A stretch of 26,576 nucleotides of DNA from CAZMCH01 sp964564735 (GTDB lineage Bacteria; Poribacteria; DTPJ01). Every line of letters starts with the position of its first letter. Position 1 is the first letter of the stretch. Location of the stretch: contig CAZMCH010000057.1 of assembly GCA_964564735.1 (NCBI GenBank), forward strand, positions 1-26,576, read 5' to 3'. Below, piece by piece: positions 8,160 to 14,515 of the stretch. Made by a program: the position numbers and the translations under genes. The notes below the pieces were generated by a model. That model searched no databases and was not told where the DNA came from. It was given only the letters and a program-made list of their open reading frames with translations.

Positions 8160-8948
8160 CTAAACATTAATAATAACAACACCAAAACCTTTTAGCTTAA
8201 TATAAATGCAAATAATATCTAGCACTAATAAAAATACTAAAACCAGATAATCAATTAAGTTAGCTTTATAGTTATAATAATAAGTGCGCTGTTTTCTACT
8301 ACCAAAAGATTTTGATTCTAAAGCCATTGCCAAAAGATCAGCATTGCGAATAGAATAAATAAATATTGGGATGATCAAAGGCGCATGTTTTTTTATTCTT
8401 TTCAATATTCCTCCGCTTTCCAGATCAAGCCCTCTTGATTTTTGTGCTTGAATGACAGTTTCTGTTGTTACTGTAAATGTAGGAACTAATCTAAAGGCAA
8501 GCGAAAGAGCAAAACTCATAGAAAATGGCAATCCGAGTTTGTTTAACCCAGCAGAAAACTCCTCAATCTTTGTGCATGAAAGAAATATCATCCCACAAAT
8601 CAGCACAGTAACGAGCCTTAACCCCATAGATACCGCATAAAATAAAGATTCCTTATAAACTTTTATAAAGCCAGATTCCCAAATTATGGTTGAGCCTTTT
8701 GTGAAAAATGTCCATAAAACTGAACAAAAAATCATAAGCAAAATCAGGACAGTCCTTATTCTATAAAGATTATATAATGATTTACTAAGACCGATGATAA
8801 TAAAGACAAAAAGAAGAATAATAGAGGCATAAAAAGGGTGATTAAATATCATTGCAAGTATAAATAACAAAAAGAGACAGAAGATCTTTGTTATCGGATG
8901 CAAACGATGTATAAATGTATTTTTTTCCAAATATAAATATATATCCAT
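8160..8948 (-). CDS. ecfT: energy-coupling factor transporter transmembrane subunit EcfT
   Basis: A 262-residue polytopic membrane protein with about six hydrophobic segments, including residues 22-54, 66-82, 104-124, 142-160, 189-203 and 232-250. The two coupling-helix motifs of EcfT proteins are visible as AQKSRGLD (168-175) and ALESKSFG (209-216), where the family usually has an Ala-Arg-Gly type signature. EcfT links the ATPases EcfA/EcfA' to a substrate-binding S component for vitamin or metal uptake. No ATPase or S-component gene occurs in the window: upstream is 635 bp of non-coding DNA and downstream the rRNA methyltransferase. It would therefore have to work with subunits encoded elsewhere. 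It is the first gene of the minus-strand operon; the Shine-Dalgarno site (AAGGT) is distant and weak. Confidence 0.88.
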   Translation of the reverse strand: MDIYLYLEKNTFIHRLHPITKIFCLFLLFILAMIFNHPFYASIILLFVFIIIGLSKSLYNLYRIRTVLILLMIFCSVLWTFFTKGSTIIWESGFIKVYKESLFYAVSMGLRLVTVLICGMIFLSCTKIEEFSAGLNKLGLPFSMSFALSLAFRLVPTFTVTTETVIQAQKSRGLDLESGGILKRIKKHAPLIIPIFIYSIRNADLLAMALESKSFGSRKQRTYYYNYKANLIDYLVLVFLLVLDIICIYIKLKGFGVVIINV

Positions 8949-9222
8949 AATATAGACTTTACCTTGTGGTTCTATATACCAAAACTTGTGCCTATATTAT
9001 ACTATTATTCCAATAGCAATTTCCATATATTATTAAATGCGTCATCTTTTTGGTGCAGACATTTTTTATGCAATACCTTGTATATTTCTTTTTGCGGACA
9101 AAAACATTATGCTTGGAGCATAGCTTTGATTATTGAATAAATGGCAAAAAGTGTTTAATATAGTATATAAATAATCCATTGTTTTATGTTTTTTACATAT
9201 TAGTGAATCAATGATTTTATTT
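8949..9222. other. AT-rich divergent intergenic region, no gene seen
   Basis: This stretch separates ecfT (minus) from the ceramidase-family gene (plus). I see no ORF with a credible start, no tRNA and no recognisable riboswitch. A TATAAT on the minus strand (8996-9001) is a possible -10 box for the ecfT operon, but no good -35 box lies at the right distance. Confidence 0.4.
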
Positions 9223-9531
9223 AATTAACGTCAGTTCGATATAAGAATGAACCACAAAGACACTAAAACACAAAGTATCACAAGGGATTTAAGATAAAAT
9301 ATTCAGGATTGTATTGCTTGACCAAATTAATCTTTGTATTTATGATCATTAAATTCTCCCTTTCCCAAATGGAGACTTAGAGGGATTTTCAAAATAAATA
9401 TAAATACAAAAACAAATATGTTTAACCAGTATCTTCTCAATCTTTTAATCTTCAATCCTAATCCCAATTCTGCTTCGTGCCTTTGTGTCTTGGTGGTAAA
9501 AACAAATTCTTACGCAGAACTCACGTTAATT
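9223..9531. repeat. 309-bp nested inverted repeat (MITE-like)
   Basis: The ends are 15-bp inverted repeats matching at 14 positions: AATTAACGTCAGTTC at 9223-9237 and its counterpart at 9517-9531. Further in, a second pair of 25-bp arms (9251-9275 and 9473-9497, 20 of 25 matching) has the motif ACCACNAAGACAC. The centre (9350-9391) holds TTCTCCCTTTCCC followed by GAGGGATTTTC, another inverted tract. There is no transposase ORF. It is most simply a non-autonomous element or several repeats inserted into one another. Confidence 0.65.
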
Positions 9532-9583
9532 GTGAAAGTGAAATTGTCTAAGCTTTAGTAACATTTTAGGAGGAACTACCAAA

Positions 9584-10834
9584 ATGGGAAATTTAAGGGC
9601 TGGCGTATCAAAAGTAAATATTACTCCTTATATTGGTATATGGCTAACAGGATTTGCAGCACGCTTTAAGCCTTCTGAGGCAATTCTTGATGATCTATAT
9701 GCCAGAGCAATCGTCTTTGATGATGGCAATGAAAATTTGGCAATGGTTACATGCGATATTTTGACACTTGATGAAAGCTCTATTAAAAATATCCGCAAAA
9801 AAGTTCAAGAAATGACTGGATTGAATGGAGAAAATATCTCTATTAGCACAACTCATACACATTCGGGACCATTATCCAGTCATCTTAGAGGATTTGGTCC
9901 TCTTGATATGGCATGGGTTGATATATTAGAAAAGAAAATTGCAGGGGCGATAATCTCAGCATATATGAACATGAAGGAGGTCACTATTGGTGCAGGCAAG
10001 GGATATGCAAGTATAAACATGAATCGCAGGGGCGGAGAAGCCATTGATCGTGAACTTGGCGTGGTAAGAATAGATGATAGACATGGCAACACAATTGCGG
10101 TGATTATGAATTATCCATGCCATCCTGTTATCGTTCCTTGGAATTTACATGCCATATCAGCAGATTACCCCGGATTTGCCACTAGGGTTATCGAAAAAGC
10201 ATATAATAAAGCAATTGGTATGTTTTTTACTGGAACATGCGGAAACATAAATCCTGTAGCGGTCTGTAAAAATTATAGAGAAGTTCAAAGGCTAGGAAAT
10301 ATCGTTGGCGCAGAAGGGCTGAAAGTTGCTGAAGGAATAACATCTTTTGAATGTGATATTGAACTAAAGGCAACAAAAGAAATCGTAATACTAAAATCTC
10401 AGGAGATACCATCCGCAGAAGAATTGCAAAAAATAGTGGATGCAGGCACTCAAGCCGAAAATCCAGAAATGGATTGGCAATATGTTTGGGCAAAAGATGC
10501 CCTTGAATATGCAAAGGCGGGCAAATTATCTGCTGATGTGCCTATTGAAATACAAGTATTGGCACTTGGAAATAATATCGCTTCTGTTGGTATACCCGGT
10601 GAGGTTTTTGTAGAAATCGGTCTTGCAATCAAGGAAAAATCGCCATTTGCAGTTACTCTCCCGCTTGAATGCACAAATGGCTGTATAGGTTACATGCCTA
10701 CGCCAGAAGGCTTTGAAAAAGGTGGCTATGAGCCAGCTTTAGCTTTCAAATTATTTGGTATATATCCTGTTGATAAGGATGTTGCAGAAAAAGTGATAAA
10801 TTCCGCTGTTGGTATGCTGGAGAAATTAAAATAG
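9584..10834 (+). CDS. neutral/alkaline non-lysosomal ceramidase family protein (N-terminal domain only)
   Basis: A 416-residue protein that opens with AGVSKVNITPYIG and LTGFAAR, the typical start of the neutral ceramidase N-terminal domain. Zn-site motifs are present: STTHTHSGP (His91, His93), NYPCHPV (His180) and SADYPGF (192-198), then GTCGNINP. Classical neutral ceramidases hydrolyse the amide bond of ceramides and have an extra C-terminal Ig-like domain that is absent here. Many bacterial proteins of this shorter form have unknown amide substrates. No signal peptide is visible, so it is probably cytoplasmic. The ATG at 9584 has an excellent AGGAGG. It is the first gene of a plus-strand series with a GHL10-like and a peptidase-like gene. 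Confident of family, not of substrate. Confidence 0.88.
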   Translation: MGNLRAGVSKVNITPYIGIWLTGFAARFKPSEAILDDLYARAIVFDDGNENLAMVTCDILTLDESSIKNIRKKVQEMTGLNGENISISTTHTHSGPLSSHLRGFGPLDMAWVDILEKKIAGAIISAYMNMKEVTIGAGKGYASINMNRRGGEAIDRELGVVRIDDRHGNTIAVIMNYPCHPVIVPWNLHAISADYPGFATRVIEKAYNKAIGMFFTGTCGNINPVAVCKNYREVQRLGNIVGAEGLKVAEGITSFECDIELKATKEIVILKSQEIPSAEELQKIVDAGTQAENPEMDWQYVWAKDALEYAKAGKLSADVPIEIQVLALGNNIASVGIPGEVFVEIGLAIKEKSPFAVTLPLECTNGCIGYMPTPEGFEKGGYEPALAFKLFGIYPVDKDVAEKVINSAVGMLEKLK

Positions 10835-11046
10835 AACGCTGATTGAACGGATTTGGCGGATTTTCGCTGATTATAGAATTGATAATGAATTCAAGATTCT
10901 AATATTTGAGATTTTGATATTAGGAAATGCAATCTTTAGTCTTCCAATCTTTCAATCCTTGAATCCTCTATTCGTGTTCTGTAAGTGAAAAACTCGCATT
11001 ATTATATCCGTCTTAATCCGCATGATCCGCGCAATCAGTGTTCTAT
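10831..11046. repeat. 216-bp inverted repeat element overlapping the end of the ceramidase-family gene
   Basis: Left arm from 10831 (ATAGAACGCTGATTG) and right arm ending at 11046 match at 26 of the outer 32 positions when one is reverse-complemented; both contain CGGAT and GCGGATT. The left arm includes the TAG stop codon of the ceramidase-family gene (10832-10834). The interior contains CAATCTTTCAATCCTTGAAT near 10945, similar to the tract at 9438-9460 in the other large element. The arms may also form a long terminator-like stem. Confidence 0.62.
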
Positions 11047-11065
11047 CATTTATGGAGAATTAGAA

Positions 11066-13462
11066 ATGAATATTATAGGATTATTGGCATTATTTATATT
11101 TAGTTTTTCATCTATTAATACTACTGATAAGATAATTATTGATCCGTTTGAATATGCAAAAGATTCTTTTGCCCAAGAAATGTGGAATTCACCTGCCAGA
11201 TGTCTGCCTGTTAGAATTATCCCCCATGAAACATCAAAAGGAAAAAGAGCCTTGCAGATGAAGTGTGATTTTTCACAAAGGCAGGAAAGATGCTATTGGG
11301 ACAAAGAAGTTTCGCTTGATTTGTCAAAATATGGAACATTCACTTTTGAGATATATGCAGAAAATCCACAGGCAATAAATAGTGGAACGCTGTATTTTCA
11401 AAGCGGAGATGGTTGGTATTCTGGAGCATTTCCAGTTGGTAGTGCAAAATGGCACAAAGTTACTGTCCGAAAAAGCATTTTTCGATCTGAAGGTTCGCCT
11501 ACAGGCTGGAATAATATCAACAAGATACGCCTTTCGTTCTGGAAGGCAAGCGATATTGATACAAATGTTTCAATAGATAATCTCGAGGCTGTTTCTGATA
11601 AGATTGTAATAGTCATGAATGACAAGAGCCAATCGGATTCTGCTAGAAGATCTGCCGATCTAATGGCAAATGTTCTTGAACGTTCAGGAATGGATTTTGG
11701 CGTTCTAACAGATACAGATGTTGAGGTAAGGGGATTATCGGACATCAAATTGGCAATTTTTCCATATAATCCAAATATGTCGGATATAGAGATTGACGCA
11801 ATTATTGGGTTTGTTAATTCAGGTGGCAAGATTATGTTCTTTTATCTGTTGCCTGATAAAATAGCCGATCTACTCGGTATTGAAAGCGGAGGCTGGTCAA
11901 AAGGTGATTATGAAAATGAGTTTTATTCAGTGCGCTTTGATTCAAATGTTGATGGGTTGCCTGAAATTATAAATCAAGGTTCTTGGAATGTTACGATACC
12001 AAAGCCAAAAGGTGATACAAAAATCATTGGAAGATGGGTTGATCCGAAAGGCAAAATATCAGAAAAACCAGCAATGACAATCAATAAGAATGGTGTTTTT
12101 ATGGGGCATGTTCTAACTCAAGGCGATCTAGCAAACAAAGGACAGATGACCCTTGCGCTTATTGGTGAACTCTTGCCTGACATGCACTCGTATCTATCAG
12201 AAGCAATTTTACAAAATAGCGGTAAAATCGCAGGATTAGAGGACATGAAAGAAGCATTATCAATGATCGAGAGCAATATGGAAATGCTATCAAAAGATCG
12301 GAAAAAAGAGGTAAAAAAAGGTCTTGAGGAGGCAGAAAAACTTTTAGAGGAAGCAAAAAATGCACAAAAAAAAGATCATTACGGAGATTTATTAAAGCTA
12401 TCCAGACAGGCATCAGAAAAACTTCAGGAGGCATTTATCTCTAGTTTCCCATCAAAGAAAGATGAGTTCCGCGCGCTATGGTGTCATTCTGCTTTTGGAT
12501 TATCGGGTTGGACATGGGATAAAGCTATAGAGAATGTGAAAAAGAATAACTTTAATACAGTAGTTCCCAATATGCTTTGGGGTGGATTGGCCTATTATCC
12601 AAGTGATGTCTTGCCTGTTGATCCAAGTGTTGAGAAAGCAGGAGATCAGATCGCCCTTTGTCTTAATGCGTGCAGAAAACATGATATTAAAATGCACGTC
12701 TGGAAAGTCAACTGGAATCTATCTAATGCGCCTGCAGATTTCGTTGAAAAGATGAGTAAAGAAGGAAGGCTTCAGGTTGATAAACAGGGCAATGAAATTA
12801 AATGGCTTTGCCCCTCAAATGAGAGTAATTACAAGCTAGAACTTGATTCACTTCTTGAGATCGTCAAAAAATATGACGTTGATGGAATACACTTTGACTA
12901 TATACGCTATCCTGATAGCAATTCGTGTTATTGTCCTATATGCAGAGAGAATTTTGAGAAGAGCATAGGCGAAAAAGTGGATAATTTCCCAAGAGATGTC
13001 ATAAATGGGAAATATACAGAAAGATATATACAATTCAGGTGCGATAATATAACAAAACTTGTTAGAGATGTGAATATAGAAGCCAAAAAGATAAAACCCA
13101 GGATCCAAATCTCTGCAGCAGTATTTAATGACTATCCAAATTGCAAGAGAAGTGTTGGTCAAGACTGGAAATTGTGGATAGAATCGGGCTATCTTGATTT
13201 TGTATGCCCAATGGATTATACTGACGATAATGAGCGATTCAAAAATATGGTGTTGAATCAAGAGAAGGTCGTCAACGGTCTTGTTCCGCTATATCCGGGA
13301 GTTGGTGCGTCTGCGCCGGGGCTTTCGGCGGATCAGGTTGCCATGCAGATACATATAGCAAGGGAATCGGGTGCGGATGGCTTTATCATCTTTAATTATG
13401 ACTTGCCCGTTGCTACGGGTGTTTTGCCTGCTTTGATTAAGGGCGTAACGTCTGAAAAGTAA
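11066..13462 (+). CDS. secreted GHL10 (DUF187-like) glycoside hydrolase-like protein
   Basis: The ATG at 11066 was chosen because it has GGAG 9 bases upstream and begins a hydrophobic signal-like segment (NIIGLLALFIFSFSS). An in-frame ATG at 10985 would add 27 residues coded by an inverted repeat. The 798-residue product has an N-terminal beta domain resembling carbohydrate-binding modules (about residues 20-160), a Rossmann-like middle part (about 165-270, FVNSGGKIMFFYL), a charged helical linker (about 390-455), and a TIM-barrel GHL10 domain from residue 465 (DEFRALWCHSAFG) with GIHFDYIRYP and a CYCPICRENFE cysteine motif. GHL10 proteins are thought to act on glycans; some homologues act on peptidoglycan. 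The last 18 residues are encoded by a segment repeated after the downstream toxin gene. Confidence 0.85.
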   Translation: MNIIGLLALFIFSFSSINTTDKIIIDPFEYAKDSFAQEMWNSPARCLPVRIIPHETSKGKRALQMKCDFSQRQERCYWDKEVSLDLSKYGTFTFEIYAENPQAINSGTLYFQSGDGWYSGAFPVGSAKWHKVTVRKSIFRSEGSPTGWNNINKIRLSFWKASDIDTNVSIDNLEAVSDKIVIVMNDKSQSDSARRSADLMANVLERSGMDFGVLTDTDVEVRGLSDIKLAIFPYNPNMSDIEIDAIIGFVNSGGKIMFFYLLPDKIADLLGIESGGWSKGDYENEFYSVRFDSNVDGLPEIINQGSWNVTIPKPKGDTKIIGRWVDPKGKISEKPAMTINKNGVFMGHVLTQGDLANKGQMTLALIGELLPDMHSYLSEAILQNSGKIAGLEDMKEALSMIESNMEMLSKDRKKEVKKGLEEAEKLLEEAKNAQKKDHYGDLLKLSRQASEKLQEAFISSFPSKKDEFRALWCHSAFGLSGWTWDKAIENVKKNNFNTVVPNMLWGGLAYYPSDVLPVDPSVEKAGDQIALCLNACRKHDIKMHVWKVNWNLSNAPADFVEKMSKEGRLQVDKQGNEIKWLCPSNESNYKLELDSLLEIVKKYDVDGIHFDYIRYPDSNSCYCPICRENFEKSIGEKVDNFPRDVINGKYTERYIQFRCDNITKLVRDVNIEAKKIKPRIQISAAVFNDYPNCKRSVGQDWKLWIESGYLDFVCPMDYTDDNERFKNMVLNQEKVVNGLVPLYPGVGASAPGLSADQVAMQIHIARESGADGFIIFNYDLPVATGVLPALIKGVTSEK
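13405..13462 (+). repeat. 58-bp direct repeat, copy 1 (3' end of GHL10-like gene)
   Basis: This segment begins GCCCGTTGCTACGGG, encodes the last 18 codons and stop of the GHL10-like gene, and recurs at 14241-14298 with one mismatch (C at 13444, A at 14280). The repeat distance is 836 bp, and the toxin-antitoxin pair lies exactly between the copies. Confidence 0.97.
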
Positions 13463-13487
13463 GATTTATTGATGGAGGTAATGAACT

Positions 13488-13748
13488 ATGTCTGATATTA
13501 TAATTGAGATTCCTTCAGATATTGCAATGGCTTTAAAAATTCCTGACAAGGAGGTGGTCAATGTTCTGCGTCAGGAATTAGCGATACAGCTTTATGCACA
13601 GCACTTTCTATCTTATGGTAAAGCGCGACAGTTGGCACAAATGACGAAATGGGAGTTTGCCAATTTGTTGGGTAAACATGGAATAATACGGCATTATGAC
13701 CAACTATCACTTCAAGAAGATATGGAGTTTGCTGATGGAAATAGATGA
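13488..13748 (+). CDS. UPF0175-family antitoxin
   Basis: An 86-residue protein with the UPF0175 layout: an N-terminal strand IIIEIPSDIAMAL, a helical part KEVVNVLRQELAIQLYAQ, and the characteristic LSYGKARQLAQMTKWEFANLLGKHGI helix-turn-helix-like stretch (about residues 43-68), written here only to name the family motif SYGKARQLA and WEFANLL. UPF0175 proteins commonly pair with DUF3368 PIN-like toxins and are regarded as antitoxins that may bind DNA and autoregulate. GGAGG lies 9 bases before the ATG. It overlaps the toxin gene by 14 bp. The pair lies directly after the stop codon of the GHL10-like gene and before a second copy of that gene's end. Confidence 0.88.
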   Translation: MSDIIIEIPSDIAMALKIPDKEVVNVLRQELAIQLYAQHFLSYGKARQLAQMTKWEFANLLGKHGIIRHYDQLSLQEDMEFADGNR

Positions 13749-14241
13749 AAATCAAACAAAGGTAGTGAGTAATTCGTCTCCGCTAATTAACCTTGCCATT
13801 ATAGAACAACTCCATTTGCTTGAGGCTTTTTTTGGAGAGATATTGATTACAAATGCTGTCTGGCATGAATGTGTTGTTGAGGGACATGGAAAACTCGGTG
13901 CAAAAACCATTGAAAATGCAAAATTTCTAAAGCTTATTCAACCACAGAATTACGATTTAATTCGATTGCTTTGTCGTGATTTGGATATTGGAGAATCAGA
14001 AACCATTGCTTTGGCAATAGAAACGCAAGCAGATATGTTATTGTTAGATGAAAAAGATGCGCGCAATGTTGCCTCAATCTATGGTTTGAAAACAACGGGT
14101 GTAATCGGGATATTGTTACGTGCAAAAAGTGAAAATTTAATTGATTCAATGAAAGAATACCTAGATCGGCTAAAAAATGATGCTGGATTCTGGCTAGATG
14201 AAGTTTTTTATCAGAAAATTCTAGAGATAGCAAATGAATAG
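13735..14241 (+). CDS. DUF3368 PIN-like toxin
   Basis: With the start at 13735 (GGAG 7 bases upstream, inside the antitoxin gene) the protein has 168 residues. A longer start at 13696 is possible but lacks a ribosome-binding site and overlaps the antitoxin by 53 bp. DUF3368 motifs seen are VVSNSSPLINLA at the N-terminus, ITNAVWHECV, LDIGESETIALAIE, MLLLDEKDARNVA and LKTTGVIGIL. The acidic residues in GESE and LDEKDA fit a PIN-type nuclease site; the first acidic position is Asn in the SNSSPL motif, which is common in this family. Such toxins are expected to cleave RNA when free of antitoxin. The stop codon TAG at 14239-14241 shares its last base with the start of repeat copy 2. Confidence 0.88.
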   Translation: MEIDENQTKVVSNSSPLINLAIIEQLHLLEAFFGEILITNAVWHECVVEGHGKLGAKTIENAKFLKLIQPQNYDLIRLLCRDLDIGESETIALAIETQADMLLLDEKDARNVASIYGLKTTGVIGILLRAKSENLIDSMKEYLDRLKNDAGFWLDEVFYQKILEIANE

Positions 14242-14298
14242 CCCGTTGCTACGGGTGTTTTGCCTGCTTTGATTAAGGGAGTAACGTCTGAAAAGTAA
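14241..14298 (+). repeat. 58-bp direct repeat, copy 2 (displaced end of GHL10-like gene)
   Basis: It repeats 13405-13462 at 57 of 58 positions, including the TAA stop, and begins at the toxin stop codon. The DNA after it (14299 onward) differs from that after copy 1 and may be the original downstream flank of the GHL10-like gene. Confidence 0.97.
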
Positions 14299-14320
14299 CT
14301 TTGCAAAGTAATTCATCATG

Positions 14321-14442
14321 TATAATACCATTTTGATTATATTATTGTGCATTAATTGTAGCTCTGCCTTTTAGAGTGGAAGGGAAGACCAAGCTGAAAG
14401 CTTGGGCTACAATGCACACCATTAAGATAAAAATGGTATAAC
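14321..14442. repeat. REPIN-like element: two inverted GTAG-footed hairpins within longer arms
   Basis: Outer arms contain ATACCATTTT (14325-14334) and its complement AAAATGGTAT (14430-14439), continuing inward through GTGCATT and GTAGC on both sides. Inside are two related modules in opposite orientation: GTAGCTCTGCCTTTTAGAG from 14358, and CCAAGCTGAAAGCTTGGGC followed by CTAC (14389-14410), a perfect 7-bp stem with a 3-base loop. Two inverted GTAG-footed hairpins are the REPIN arrangement. It lies between the duplicated gene end and the peptidase gene. Confidence 0.7.
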
Positions 14443-14515
14443 AAGAGATTTTTTCTGTCTTATTATTAAACGCCTTTTCCAGAATGGATTAATGATTATA
14501 TGAGGTAAAACTAAG

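Noticed and set aside
9251..9497. CRISPR array
   Set aside because: The repeated tracts are inverted pairs and not evenly spaced direct repeats, and no cas gene is present.
8949..9583. Vitamin riboswitch ahead of ecfT or the ceramidase-family gene
   Set aside because: I saw no conserved riboswitch core; the structure present is explained by inverted repeats.
10985..11065. Longer N-terminus for the GHL10-like protein (start at 10985)
   Set aside because: These 27 codons lie mostly in the right arm of an inverted repeat, lack a ribosome-binding site and precede a good start with GGAG and a signal-like segment at 11066.
13696..13734. Longer N-terminus for the DUF3368 toxin
   Set aside because: No ribosome-binding site, and it would overlap the antitoxin by 53 bp; the ATG at 13735 has GGAG at ideal spacing.
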